Shown here: piece by piece, positions 1 through 17,413 of the stretch | Numbering within the stretch: position 1 is the first letter of the stretch | Layout of the letters: the number at the start of each line of letters is the position of its first letter | Source of the DNA: Moringa oleifera | Taxonomy: Eukaryota > Streptophyta > Magnoliopsida > Brassicales > Moringaceae | NCBI GenBank assembly: GCA_021397835.1 | Contig: JAJFZO010000537.1 | Span: 434,001-498,000, forward strand | Direction of reading: 5' to 3' | DNA length: 64,000 nt | Translations under genes and position numbers: made by a program | Notes under the pieces: model-generated | Seen by the model: the letters and a program-made list of their open reading frames with translations, nothing else | What the model was told of the DNA's origin: nothing | Databases searched by the model: none

Positions 1-366
1 ATATAAAAATCATAAGTTACCCTATGACATCTAAATTACTCTATAAATTTACTGTCAACACATATTCATATGTGAATGATATCTCTGAACAACTTGCTTA
101 TGTTTTTAGGTTTCTTATCCAGATCTTTGCCTTACGGTATAAATAACATAATTTATTATATTTATTTAATTTGCAATTACACAAAGTAGATAGAAATTAT
201 TACAAGCAACACTTGGCAGAAAAAGAAAAATAATGATTTTCTTGAGTTTTCAGTTGGGGAGGATACTCTAACAATGTGAAGATCCTTTATTTTGATTGGT
301 TACATAGTTTATTTTTCATAAGATATACATTCCAGCAACATGAAAATTATATGGTCAGCACCAACA
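1..366 (-). repeat. 3' flank of GH1 unit, copy A
   Basis: This is non-coding DNA just downstream (in gene direction) of the first GH1 pseudogene. It closely resembles 6028-6375, about 15520-15860 and about 16350-16725, sharing runs such as caacacatattc, gatactc and atagtttattttt in the same order. It therefore belongs to the duplicated unit of the array. No open frame was seen. Confidence 0.75.
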
Positions 367-3300
367 ATTATTCTATCAAAGTAAATTGTAAAGCATCCTT
401 TCACAATGAATTAATTTTATGAACCATTAAGCAAAGGCTTTAGGCTGTCTGTGTCACATTCTTACAATAAATCCACATACTTCATACAAAATTGCATAGA
501 AAATCCATTCAAAAATTCATAATTATCCAATAATGACCATATAAAATATCCTTTGAAGTTGCAATGTTTCTAGCAAATACCAAAAGATTAAACAAAAAAT
601 AATAAAAATCAGTCGTTTATATTTGCATTTGTGGTTGTTGGCATGGTGAGAAGTTTAGGGAAAAAGGAGAGAGAGTTTAATAAGTAATGAACTCCTTGCT
701 TGCTAGCTCTTGCAAGGTAAATTAGATGTTACTTTCCTTGAGTAATTCTCTCTTGGTCATCTAGAGTTTTCTCGAGTGGTGTCGATGCATCATCACAAAT
801 TTCTAAAATGTAAGATCTTATCATTTACAAATATATAAATGCTTACATAATCTAAGGCTACACACAATATGATACCACTCATTCTTGAAGTTGATGGATA
901 TTTCAATATGTAATAGACTTGCTATGAATTATAACAACATTTTGAAAGCATCATATTAAGCATGCCTACATGCAATATGAAAGAAAAATACGCAAAAAAA
1001 AAAAAGAAGACAAAATCGTTCTCAATGATGTAGATAAATGACTTTTATAATTTTTTTTTTTACGTGTTGCAATTACATCATAAGGAATCCTTCTGGGTAA
1101 CAGTAAAGATAGTGCCTCTACAAAATTCCATTATGAAAGAATGAATAGTTTTTCATATGTGAATTATAAATATCCATATGTTACAATGCTTGAAAAAGTT
1201 TAATTAAGTTGGTTCACATTTTAGTCCTAATGTACTGTCCCTTAGAGTGGTAAGTACAAAAAAATAAGGTTAGTATGGAAGAAATAATTTCTTGTTAAAT
1301 TTCTAATTACTAGGAATAAGTATTATTGATATCATACTACACTAAAAGCTTAAGGTGTGGATCCATCACCAAATTAGGGGTATTCGGATTAACACTTAGG
1401 TAATTTCTTACATATTGAGTAAAGTAATGGTTTAAATCGATAAAATCAAATGATCCTTTTAGCTCGATCAAATTCATGTTGAGTAAAGATTAGCAATCAA
1501 TCTCCAATAATCTCTTTCATGATGGGAGGATAATCGACATAAATTAACAGACAGAAAAATCAATTAAAAAAACACGTTATATTTAGAAAGGGCAATAATT
1601 GATTGGTGAAAACAAATCAATTCATACTATATATATGTGTGTATGTGTGTATGTGTGTCTGTGTGTGTGTGAATTTGTGCTCATCTTGTTTAAATGTTGT
1701 CTAGATAAATTTTCATTGATTAAGCTTTTGATCAATTGTAACTAAAATCTATAAGTTTCAAGGAAAAAAATTAATAGAAAATGACAAACAAAAAAGTTTA
1801 TGATAATATTTCTTTCCATGGTGAAGTAACACACTTTTTTTAAAAAAAAAAAACCTAATTTTCAAAGTCACTGTAAATGGAAGTAACATATTTCATATAA
1901 TTCTCATCAAAATTTGTTAAATTCAAGTACTTAAAATTTAATATGAGAAGATTCGAGTCAACATTAAAAGTATAATTTTTTCAGTAATTAAAAAAAAAAA
2001 GAAAGAAGGGAAGCTAGTTTTTTTCTAGACGCAAAGAAAGAAGATTTGGGTTAACAATTATACTTCAAAGATGATTGGAGAATTGATTGCCCTTTTATAG
2101 AAAACTTGTACTAGATATAAAACGTACCATCCAACTAGAAAATCAAAAGCCCATGTGGCAAGAAGTTTGTCATTAGATGTATCAGAATATGGAAGTAACC
2201 AACGAGCTCTCAAGGTGGTACCTATCTTGCCATTTTGAGTTGCATGCAAAGATTTATTATTATATTATATATGATTTTCTGTATTAGCATTAGTATAAAT
2301 TTATGAAAATATTTTCTCCCTTGATGATGTTAAGACACAAGATGTGACTTGTTAAAAACAAATAATTATACGTATATTTGTAAATTGCATAATTTTATTT
2401 CAGAGTAGTTATAATCGAAGCCAAATATTTTGATCTATATAAATGAACAACTTTGGCATGGGTAAGATGCAAGTGACACATTGCTATATAAGGTTCCGTC
2501 CCCAAATCTCCACTTATACAATTTGGTTTGGAAGATCAAACAGTTGGATATGCTCTATCTGCATAACCTGTATAGCTATAGTTATATGGCTGATTTTTAG
2601 TAATCCAATATTTTACTCCATCACCAAATATTTACAAAGTAAAGATGTGTAAAATTTCAAAAGCTATCCTACAAATAAAAAATTAATAATTCTTATAGCA
2701 TGATATAAATATCTTCATCATGTGATTGAACTTGTAACATATCTTTTTATAGAAGTCAATGAATTTTTTTAAAAAAAAAACTATATTTATTTTTTATATT
2801 TTGATATATTATTTGATGACAATGTTAAACATTTAAGTTTATGGTTCTTTTTCATGAAAATAAGAAAAAATTTTGATTCACCTTTTCTTATACTATGAAA
2901 GAACTTAAGAAACTTCCATAATCATCTTCTATAGTTTAAGGACGATCCCAATGAAAAGGAGCCATAAATGGTTTTATTCCTCTAATTTATAATAAAAAAA
3001 TAGTATAATAGGTATAAATGACATTGAAAATTTTAACTACAAAATAAAGGATACAAAATAACAAAAATAAGATGATATGTATAATCCTTACTATTATTTC
3101 TTAGCTAATCAAAGAGGTTTTTTTAGTACTCAATTCCTTCTTTATCGACTTCTCTATATAGTTTTCCTCATGTAAGCAGTCAAATTAGATGATGAAACAA
3201 ATTGGAATAACTATCTAGTAAAGTTTTCTTTTTGAAAAAATAACAACTATAATATTACATGATATATTTCACAAGTATTTAGTGACTTTAAGTTCATCAC

Positions 3301-4387
3301 TATAAATCCATTAAAACTTAATATAAACTTCAAATAATTTGCTTGCATATATTGTTAAGAACAATAAAAAAATTAAATCTGATAACACCTTAACCATGCA
3401 ATTGAAAATCTAAACACATGAAGTTCGATATTCTTCAAAAGGGCAACATCATCCTATAATATTTATAAAAGAGACCAATGTAAGAAAGCCACAAGAAAAG
3501 TATCTTATGATAACTCATAGCTACAAAATTTTTGTTTTTAGTCTTTTGCATAGTACCTGATAAAGATTGTATGACCCAACTGTGATATCTCTAATAGAAG
3601 GATCATATTTTTAGTAATTTTGAAATACAAAAAAAAATTGAAAATTAAGAGTATTTGTATTAGTAATTTTGATATATAAAAGAAATTTAAAAATTAAGAG
3701 TATTCGTATTTACAAATTTGAATAACATGATACTTGTACAAATTGATAAAAATATGTAAAAAAATTTGCATTTTAAGTTAAATTTTCCATAATCTTTGTT
3801 GATAATATATCCCGTTAACAAATAATAAAAAAATATTATAACTAGAACTTCTTGCTTTAATAGTTTGAGATGGAGCTATCCTTTGCGAAACTAAAGCAAA
3901 ATTAAGTATGCTTTTAAAGATAATAATTTATTTTCTTACAGTTCTCTCTATTTTCTCTCTCTATATATAAATATTATATGTATATATATATATATGCATA
4001 TACTTTATATATATCTTCATTTGTAATAAAGAGAGACCTGGAATTTATGGGTGAAACCATCCCATATATTAACTGCTCTAACTTTTGCACCTTAATTTGA
4101 GAAATCATATAAATTTTACTGTATCGGACATAATAAACATGATATAGATAGATTAAAAGATCCATATTAAATAGTTCCTTAACAACATGGAAGCTTCAAA
4201 TTAGATCCCAATTCCTAAATAATACCTCATATGCTAATGTTACTGCTCTAAAGATGAAATCTTTGGGAAAATTAGTGGGGTCATCACCATTAGCTACCCA
4301 GAAGGTCCATAACGAGCTTCATTACTAGTTTAGTGAGTAATTAAGAACATTCAGTACTAAGAAATAACAGCCTGCTTTAGCAACCAT
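367..4387 (-). pseudogene. GH1 beta-glucosidase/myrosinase-like pseudogene, full length
   Basis: This is a degenerate sister of the intact gene at 6376-10268, aligning along its whole length (same exon order, intron sequence and both flanks). Disabling changes were read on the minus strand. In exon 1 the frame from the ATG at 4387 meets TAG at 4325-4327, followed directly by TAA. In exon 7 there are stops at 2632-2634 (TAA where the sister has AAG) and 2536-2538 (TGA where the sister has CGA). Exon 9 has several stops (about 1400-1550). In exon 13 the frame fails after a preserved NYEFLNGF stretch. The acid/base motif reads ITKNQPY, so glutamine replaces glutamate here as in the intact copy. 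The nucleophile motif is altered to YIIEND (normally ITENG), near 1020-1050. It is not expected to give a working enzyme. Exon ends are inferred from the alignment and are approximate. Confidence 0.88.
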
Positions 4388-6027
4388 TGCTGTTTTTAGG
4401 TGGTGAATGAGAGTCCCCCATAGCTCTCTTTTGTATAGACACAGGAGGTTTTAGTGATGACAAAATTAAACAATTTTTCTTTTCATATAATACATAATGG
4501 TCCCCCGTATGGCCAGAAAGGGAGTAGCCATTGTTCTTAAAGTTTTACTAATATTTTTTTAATAGTGCACTAAAAATCCTTGAAATACAAGCCAAAGTCT
4601 ATATAATATGCCAAGCCTGCTTATTGTTCTTTATAAATGAACTATAATATTCATGGAGTATTTCATTTATTTATTTTCTAGATATATTTACTAATCAAAC
4701 ATATATTTGTTAATAAAACACAATAATTTTAAAATATGGGTGTCTTGTTTGCCTTTTTATTCTCCTTAAATTAAAAATAGCTATCTCTGGATATTATAAA
4801 TGGTAGATCAACATTTATAAAAGTGATTATTTCACAAGTAATTGGAGTATTATTTGGGATAATGAATATTAGTTTTCAAATTGAACAATTCTTATATAAG
4901 TTACTATTGGACAAAAAATTTTGTGAGATAAGATATTAGTTAGTATGGTATGCTTGTTTGGATTTTGAGATCCATTTAATATGAAATTAATAAATACTAA
5001 CATACTGTACTCAAATGTAAAGGAGTGATTTGACCAGTTATTTTATGAAAAAAAATCTATGATGGAATAAATATTATGGATTTTATATTGATATAAAATA
5101 TTGAAACTAAAGTATTTAAGATATTAGTTAGTATTTAAAGTGTAGACCTTATTAATTCTATAGATTTTGTCAAAAAAATTTGATAATAGTCGTAAATTTA
5201 TAAGACAATAACAATTATTTTATTTTATAAAATTAAAATAGTTGATGCAAACATGCGAATATTTGAAGACAAAAGAATTATTATTTTTTATCCAAATAAA
5301 TAATATTAGATAAAAATATTGAAATCTAATTATCAATAAAACTTCATTCATTGTTATGCTTATAATATGAACGTATTTAATCAAATGACCTTACTTTTCA
5401 CTCTAGGAGATTGCTTGCTTGATTCTCCTTCATTTGAGAGTGATGTTGTGGCACCTCTAATTTCTAGATCTAAACTGAAGTAAAATATTATGGGTTAAAA
5501 CATTTTTTGTCACCTACATAGACAATTAAGTGAAAATTTCAAAACATCATTCAGTTAATCCAATTAGCTACAAAGCTTTTTATAATTATTTTAGTTGTAA
5601 TATTAAATCAGTTTGATAAGATTACTTAAATTATTAAAATGTATTAAAACTTAAGCATTTTACATGTGAGTTTCGATTGACTTGATAAAGATAAATTTAA
5701 AATTATAATATAGGATGATTAATGTATAAGAATTATGAAAAACTATTTCTACACAATTCTTCACTCAATTATAAAAATTATTTCATTTTACAAGAAGTAA
5801 CATGATTTTGTTTGAAACTTGAGATAGATTTTAAAACTTCATCACATCTTTAACCTAAGCTTTGAAGTTACCTTAGTAATCCTGTTCTTGATTTAAATTA
5901 ATTTGTTTGTCTGTGAAATATGTATTTAGTTAATTGTAATTTCTCTTTTTTAAGATCAACAATTAGAAAAAAAATAAAATATTATATGAAAATATTTATC
6001 TCATTTTTGTTTTAAAATATGAAAAAC
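4388..6027. other. Spacer between GH1 copies: duplicated promoter flank plus AT-rich repeat module
   Basis: No gene was seen. About 4390-5350 is the upstream flank of the pseudogene and aligns with about 10270-11190 upstream of the intact gene (shared blocks around the motif ggtcccccg and the run tgtcttgttt). About 5500-6027 aligns with about 15000-15520 and 15860-16350, the start of the downstream flank module. The whole stretch is more than 70% A+T by eye. Confidence 0.6.
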
Positions 6028-6375
6028 ATAAGCTACCATGACATCTGAATTAGCCTTTAAATTTGTTATCAACACATATTCGCCTCTGAATTATATCTTT
6101 GAACAACTTGGCTGCATTTTTAGGCTTTTTATCTAGATTTTTGCCTTATCTATAGATAATATAATTTATTATATTATTGGATTTGCAAGTACATAAAGTA
6201 GACAAATTATTATGACCAATACATGATAGAAAAAAAAATAATGATCTTCATGAGTTTTTAGTTGGAGAGGATACTCCAACAATGTGAGGATCATTTATTC
6301 TAATTGGGTACATAGTTTATTTTTTACAAGGTATACATTCCAACAACAACATGAAAATCATATTCTTAACACCAA
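6028..6375 (-). repeat. 3' flank of GH1 unit, copy B
   Basis: This is the downstream flank (3' UTR and beyond) of the intact GH1 gene and the second of four related copies (1-366, this one, about 15520-15860, about 16350-16725). It is non-coding. The polyadenylation site of the intact gene should lie here, but no single signal stands out in such AT-rich DNA. Confidence 0.7.
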
Positions 6376-10268
<3,893 letters not shown>

Positions 10269-10307
10269 TGCTGTTTTTGGGTAGTGAATGAAAGCCCCCA
10301 TAGCTCT

Positions 10308-10317
10308 TATTTATATA
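10308..10317 (-). promoter_or_regulatory. TATA box of the intact GH1 gene
   Basis: The minus strand reads TATATAAATA. Transcription normally begins about 30 bp downstream, near 10286. That is after the ATG at 10301 and before the ATG at 10268, so the latter is the probable start codon. Immediately upstream (10318-10325) is CCCACGTC, an ACGT-core element of the kind bound by plant bZIP factors. The pseudogene copy has a weaker TATACAAAAG at the same place. Confidence 0.65.
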
Positions 10318-10325
10318 GACGTGGG

Positions 10326-13194
10326 AAGTCTTAGTGATGGCAAAATCAAACAACTTATCTTTTCATACAGTATCAAATGGTCCCCCGCATGGTCCATTGT
10401 TCTTAAAGTTTTATTAATCTTTTTCAATAGTGCACTGAAAATCCTTGAAATACAAACAAAAGTCCACATAGTATCCCTAACATCTAGTAGTTCTTTATAA
10501 TTGAACTATAACAATATTACATTGAGTGTTTCATTCATTTGTTTTGTAGATATATTTACTAATAAAACATATGTGTACTAATTAAACACAACGATTTTTG
10601 AATGTGAGTGTCTTGTTTGGCTTCCCATTTTTCTTAAATTATAAACTATTATCTCTTGATAATATGAAAACTAGATAAATATTTATAGAAGTTATATTGC
10701 ACAAGTTGGAGCACTATTTGGGACAATGAATTTTAGTTTCTAAATTGAACAATTCTTACATAAGTTTCTCTTGGATTAAATTTTGTGAGATAAGATTTTA
10801 GTTACTATGGGATGCTTGTTTGCATTTTAGGATCCATCTAATATGATATTAATATTAACATACTATACTTGAGTGTGGTCAAGTGATTTTACATGTTATT
10901 TTATGAGATAAACTACAATAAAATAAACATTGTGGATAAACAAAGTGACATAAAACATTGAAACTAAAGTATTTAAAGTGTAGACACTATCAATTCTATT
11001 GACTTTATCATTAAAATTTGATAATGTTGTAAATTTATAAGATAGTAACAATTATTTTATTTATAGAATTAAAATAGTTTATGCAAACATGTGAAATTTA
11101 CAGATAAAAGAATGATTATTTTTTATCTAAATAAATGATGTTAAACAAAAAGAAATTAAAATGTAATGATCAGTAAGGACTTCATCAATTATTTTGCTTA
11201 TACGAACATTATTAATTTGATTGAGATCTCATCACATGTGATTATTGATTGGCTTGATATTGATAAAGTTATGATTAGAATATGGACCACAAAATTATAT
11301 TATATTTTATTTGTAAAGTGATTAAAATAATTCATTCATAAATTTTATTTAATAATACTTTTTTATTTTCATAAAATAAGATATTATTTTATTATTACAA
11401 TATGTATGATGTTGCTATTTAAATATTAAAGTTAATTTACTATTAGCTTTAATGGTACATAAATGATCATAAAAATTATTTTTTAAGCCATCATATATTA
11501 CTTAAAGTAAAATTACTTTGTATTGATATTAGAAAATAATAAATAATTTTTCAAACATGTAAATGGTTGTTACTACAAAAGTAGTTTTCATTAAATTTAT
11601 CTAATTAAATATAATTTTTTGAGTAAATATAAAAAAATATTAAATTTTACCTTGATTTAATTTAAATATCAAAATTTTAATTGATTCGATTTTTCACCTA
11701 TAGTTTCTATCTAGTTTAGTTTGGACATTGTTAAATTCGAAGATACAAAAATTGGAGATTTTATACAACAAATTTTAACTTAACTTAAAAAATTTCATGA
11801 ACCTAAAAAAAGTTCAATCCACCATAAAAAATGTTAAATTTTTTAATAACTGAAAAAATATATTTTAAAAACTTTACATTGACAAAATCCTGAAAAATTT
11901 ATTCAATAAAAGCTTATAAATTGAAAATAATTTAAATTTGAGAGATAAAATTGAAATAGAATTAAAATTAGTATCATTTTTGAGGTATTTTGACAATGAA
12001 AATATCATTAATTTTTAACAATTAGTTTAAGTCAAGCTTTGATGTCTAAATTAAAATCCAACTAATGCTCGAAGTTTTTTTTAATATATATTTATCCAAG
12101 CTTTTAACATTAATAAAAATACTAACTAAACATCGAATATCTTACATGTAATTATTGGTTAGCTGGATATCAATAAAGTTATAATCATAATAATAGCCCA
12201 TAAATTTTATTTTAACTATAATTTACTAGAGTATTCATTTATAAATATTTTTATTTGATTATAACAATTATATGATTTTATAAAAATGAGATATCATTTA
12301 GTTTTACAATGTACACTATGATTTCGTTCCAACATTGATAGTCCAATTGATATGAAATAGAATCATTATCCTTCATATATTTAAGTTATCATTAAAATAA
12401 TTTTACTTATGAAAAAACATATGGTTGATCAATTTACAATGAATATTAATATTAAAACTGTGTTTTAAATATGAACATATGCTTATTAATTTTATAGAAT
12501 CTTAAAATTTTTTATTTGTAAATATGATTAATGCAAACATGGGAGTTTCTAAAGCCACAAAAACTATTTTTTGTCATTTAAATAAATAATATCAACTGAA
12601 AATTTTTAAAAGATAATTCAATCAATCAAAGTACTGATAGAAGATTTTCAGAAAAAATTTACTTATAAAGTTAAATTAGTTTGATGAGTTGATATACATT
12701 ATTAATTAAAAAAAACCAAGCTTTTTTACATTTGGTTTATGGTTATCTTGATTTTGATAAGTTTATAATTATAGTATAGGACCAAAAGAATTCATATAAA
12801 TGTGATTGATGCAAACAATTCATACATGAACTTTTATTGCTAATAATTATGAACGTTAGTTAAAAATTTTGCAAGATCATAAGAATTATTACTAATAGAA
12901 AGAATATTTGAAAATTAATTTATAATTACAGCAAAAAATCATAACATTTTACAAATGATTAGAATAATTCATAGAAATGTTTATTTAAATTAAGAATTTA
13001 TTTTATGAGATATTATATATTTCGTTTACAAAATACAATATGATTTCTTTGAATTTTAAAGGGTGATTTGGAATGATTTTGCCTTATGATCTTCGAACGA
13101 AAATGAATAACCCTAAAAATTATTTTATAAAGATATAAAACATTATTGAATAATTTTGTGGATCATAAAATTTGTTTTAATATAAACATATGAG
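10326..13194. repeat. Upstream flank of GH1 gene, then degenerate repeat modules
   Basis: No gene was seen. Up to about 11190 it aligns with the upstream flank of the pseudogene copy. Beyond that, a loose module recurs: a phrase like gcttgatattgataaagtta followed by an 'atatgga/aggacca' phrase. It appears near 11250, 12160 and 12740, then again near 14690, 15170, 15960 and 5680. A second phrase, atgcaaacatg followed by a tttttgtcattt-like block, recurs near 11090, 12530 and 14950. The copies are diverged. Confidence 0.5.
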
Positions 13195-13705
13195 TTTACT
13201 ACGTTAAGAGGATATGCATTTTGTTCACAGTCTCAAATTGAGATCTATGAAAAAATTATATCTATTTGAGACTTTTTTTCTTAAGTTATCAATATGAAAC
13301 TTTTGTATAATTTTTATTAATGTTAATGATTTTGTTGTACACATGAGATGCGCATATGAATTTTAGCTATACAATTGCTCCAATACTCCTTTAAACATTA
13401 CAAAAACAAATAAAATTTATTTTTTTCTCTTTAAATATTTATATATTACATGTGTTATCAAATTTGATCCCAAAAACTAATATTTTATTTATTTTAACAA
13501 TGTTTAAGGGGTTATTAAAGTGATTGTATAAGTAAAAATCACATGCTAATCATATATGTGTACCAAAATCATTGATGGTAATGAAAATTATATATGAAAG
13601 TCTCACATTGAAAATACAATAAAAATATAAATCTCAAATAAATATAATTTTTTTATACTTGAATTTGAGACCTTAAACAAAATGCAGGTCTTCTTGATGT
13701 AATTA
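13195..13705. mobile_element. Fold-back MITE-like inverted repeat
   Basis: The left arm (about 13195-13390) and the reverse complement of the right arm (about 13530-13705) align with gaps. Shared blocks in order are: atgcattttgtt, gtctcaaatt, aaaaaattatat, tttgaga, gatttt(g)ttgtacaca, and a block near the centre ending in ctttaaacatta-like sequence. The element is about 0.5 kb, AT-rich and without coding capacity, as expected of a MITE. A partial related piece is seen at about 13950-14030. No certain target-site duplication was found. Confidence 0.6.
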
Positions 13706-15519
13706 ACCTTAAATATATATACTAAAAGTAAACTATTTTTAATATAGAATCAAACTAATAGCTATTTTTTAATAATATAATAATTATAAATTCATGGAAA
13801 GGTAAACATCATTTTAGTTATTAAATTATATTACAAATTAACATTTTAATCTCTCAAGATCATAAAAATTATTTTTATTTAATAAATATATTAAATAAAA
13901 TATTTTACAAATTCTCAAGATGGGTTTGACAAAAAGAATTACATCAATAAAGATTTTCTTTTGGTGTTTTTTCAATGTAAGACTTTCATCTAATAGAATT
14001 TATTAACTTTAATGTTGATGATTTTTTGCAAAAAACGATAATTATACCACTATAATATGCTTAGAAAAAAGTGACATAATTTTTTTTCCCTATTACCTAA
14101 ATAAAATTATATGAGAGCATATAATTTTGTTTTATACACTAAGTTACTAGAATAATTTACATGTAAATTTTTATGTGATTGTAAAATTTTTCTTTTACAA
14201 GATATGATATTAGATGGATTGCAAAATATAGTAGAGTTTTATTTGGTTCATTTGATATTACATTGATTTGTTATGCGTAAGTTTTTATAAATTATCTCAA
14301 AAATTAAATTCATTCACAAGATAAAATATTATCCACTGATATTAATGATTATTATTTTAAAATTTTTGTATTAATATAATATGAAAAATATAAAATATTA
14401 AGTATCTTAAATATGAACATTAGTTTATGAATATTATAACACTATAAAATTATTTTACTTATAAAAGTGACTCATATAAACATGCTGAGTTATTGGGATC
14501 ATAAAAAAAAATTCAATCAAATAAATAATAAAAAATAAAAAATTTTAGGACTTCCTTTAATTAGAGAAAGCTTTTCAATATTATTTTACTTACAAAATTA
14601 AATTAACCTAATGAGATTGCATAACATTTTATAATAATAACAGTAACAATAGTAATAATATATTAAAAATTAAATATCTTATATATAATTGTCGATTAGC
14701 TTGATATGGATAAAGTTAAAATTGCAATATGGTACCATCAAGTTTTTTTTTAAAAAAAAAATTTGTGAGATATGATTTATTTAATTTTATACTATATTGA
14801 TATGGACTCTTTATCCTTAAGTTTCATGAAGTATCTTAAAGATAATGTTAAATATATATAAGACAAAGATATTGCAAACCAATCTTTTAAATATGAATAC
14901 TAATTTATTAATACAATGGGATCATAAATATTTTATTTACAAATATAATTTATGCAAACATGTGAATATTGAGCATCAAAACTTTTTTTTTTTGTCATTT
15001 TCATAGATAATTAATTGAAAATTCTAAAACATCATTCAATCAATCAAATTAGCCGTAGGGCTTTTTAAAATTATTTTATTTATATTATTGAACCAATTTG
15101 ATGAGATTATACATATTATTTTATTAACAGAAGAATTATATATTAAAACTTAAATATTTCACATGTAAGTTTTGATTAACTTGATAAAGATAAAATTAAA
15201 ATTACAATATACGATCATTTCTATACAAGACTTTACTCGATCATCAGTTTTCATTTTATGATATAAAATATTATTCAATTTTATAAGAAATAACACAATT
15301 TTTTTCGAAAGTTAAGATAGATTTTAAAATTTCTTCACATGCCTTGGCCAAAACTTTGAAGTGACTAATTTTACATCCACAATCTTATTCTTGATTTAAA
15401 TTAAATTGTTTATCTATGAAAGATGAATTTAATTAATCATTAATTTCTTTTCTATCAGATAAAAAATTAGAAAGAGAACTCAATCGTTGTATGGGAAAAT
15501 TATTTAATTTTTATTTTAA
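13706..15519. repeat. AT-rich spacer with degenerate repeat modules
   Basis: No gene was seen. It holds diverged copies of the array modules: the atgcaaacatg / ttgtcattt block near 14950, followed by a block matching 5520-5640 (attctaaaacatcattcaat), and the gataaag-phrase near 14690 and 15170. Several short A- or T-runs are present. Confidence 0.45.
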
Positions 15520-15860
15520 AAATATGAAAACCATGAGATCCAGCACGACATTAGAATTAGCCTTTGAATTTTTTGTCAACACATATTCACTTGCGGATGA
15601 TACATGTGAAGAACTTGGCCACATTTTTAGGTTTCTTATCTTGATCTCTCCCTTTTCTATAGGTAACATAATTTTTTATATTTATTGAATTTGCAAGTAC
15701 ACAGTAGATAAAAATGATCACGAGCAACACTTGATAGGAAAATAATAATAATGATCTTCCTGAGTTTTTAAATAGAGATCTAGGATACTCCAATAATGTG
15801 AAGATCATTTATTTAGATATCTAGTTTATTTTTTTATAAGGTATACATCTCAAAAATTTT
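15520..15860 (-). repeat. Orphan copy of GH1 3' flank
   Basis: It aligns with 1-366, 6028-6375 and 16350-16725 (caacacatattcac, ttttaggtttctta, cttgatagg, gatactcc, aatgtgaagatc in order). It is not followed by GH1 exons: at about 15850 it returns to the flank module (actaaaacttaag-like text at 15940). It marks an array unit whose gene was deleted or never fully duplicated. It is non-coding. Confidence 0.65.
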
Positions 15861-16349
15861 AAAAATATTTTAGTTATAATATTAAATCTATCTATTTGAT
15901 GAGATTACATAAATTAGTTTATTCATGCAAGGATTATATATTAAAACTTAAGCATTTTGCATGTGAGATTCCATTGATTTGATTAAGATAAATTTAAAAT
16001 TACAATTAATATAGGACCATCAATATATAAGAGTTATGAAAATTATTTTTATACAACTCTTTAATTGATTATAAAAATTATTTCATTTTATAACATAAGA
16101 TATCATTTAACTTTACAAGAGATAACATGATTTTGTTTGAAAGTTAAGATAGATTTCAAAACTTTATCATAGTTTGAGCTTTGAAGTGACTAGTTTACCA
16201 TGATAATCCTATTCTTGATTTAATTTAATTTCTTTATTTAGGAAATACAAATTTAATTATTTGTCATTTGTCTTTTCTATGATAAACAATTAGAAAGAAA
16301 ACCCAACTATTTTATGTAAAGAGTATTTAATTTTTATTTTAAAATATGG

Positions 16350-17413
16350 AACCCATAAGTTGCACCACAACATCTAAATTAGCCTTTAAATTTTTTGTCA
16401 ACATATATTCACATGTGAATGATATCTCTAAACAACTTCGTTGTGTTTTTAGGCCTCTTTTTATCTAGATCTTTGCCTTATTCTATGGATAACATAATTT
16501 ATTATATTTATAGAATTTGTAGGTACACAAAGTAGATAAAAATTGTTACAAGCAACACTTGATGGAAAAAGAAAGATAATGATCTTCTTAAATTCTTAGT
16601 TGCAAAGGATACTCCAATAATGTGATGATCATTTATTTTGATTGGATGCATAGTTTATTTTTTATTTGATATACATTCCAATAACAACATGAAGATCATA
16701 TGGTCAACACTAAGTATTGTTTTATTAAAAGAGATTGTAAAGCATTCTTTCGCAATTCAAGGAACTTTGTGAACCATTGGACGAAGGCTTTAGGCCGTTT
16801 GTCTATTCTTTCGCAATCATACTAAATCACATAGAAAATCCATTCAAAAATTCATAGTTGTCCAATGATGACTAATACAAAATGTCCTTTGACATTGCAA
16901 TCTTTCCTTACTAGCACAAAAAGACTGAAAAGGAGAATAACAAAAACCCATCTTTTATATTTGTGTATGCGTGGTTGTGGGCATGGTGGGAACATTTAAA
17001 AAGAGAGAAACAGAGAGAGTTTAATGAGTAATGAGCTCCTTATTTGATCACTCTTAGAAGGTAAATTAGATGTTGCTTTAAGAAAGTAATTCTCTCTTGG
17101 TCATCTAGAGTTTCCTCAAGTGGTATTAAAGCATCATCATAAATTTTTAAAAGATAATGATCTTTGCATTTGCAAATATATATAAATGCTTACATAATAC
17201 AGGGTACAAGCAATACGATACCACTCAATTTTGGAGCTGATGGATAGTTCAATATATAGTAGATTCACTAGGAATTATAACAACATTTTGAAAGCACCAT
17301 ATTAAACACATGTACATGCAATATTAAAAAAATAAGAAAAAAAGAATTACCATTTGTGATGATTCAGAGAAGTGGACTTTGATGATTTTTTTTAAGTGCT
17401 GCAACATTCTTGC
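16350..17413 (-). pseudogene. Truncated GH1 myrosinase-like pseudogene, exons 11-13 and 3' flank
   Basis: About 16350-16725 is the 3' flank module. About 16726-16910 corresponds to the last exon ([18 protein letters not shown] region still alignable, stop-ridden), 17041-17140 to exon 12, and about 17345-17413 to the 3' part of exon 11 around the nucleophile motif. Homology to the intact gene ends abruptly near 17413 in unrelated sequence, so the first ten exons are missing. It is a third, 5'-deleted member of the array. Confidence 0.75.

Noticed and set aside
1630..1672. (TATG/TG)n run as a possible regulatory element
   Set aside because: It is an ordinary imperfect microsatellite inside an intron of the dead GH1 copy and is absent from the intact copy.
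2443..2652. Plus-strand frames over GH1 exon 7 (also 8388-8588)
   Set aside because: They are antisense shadows of the conserved exon of the two GH1 copies; the minus strand carries the family motifs and splice sites.
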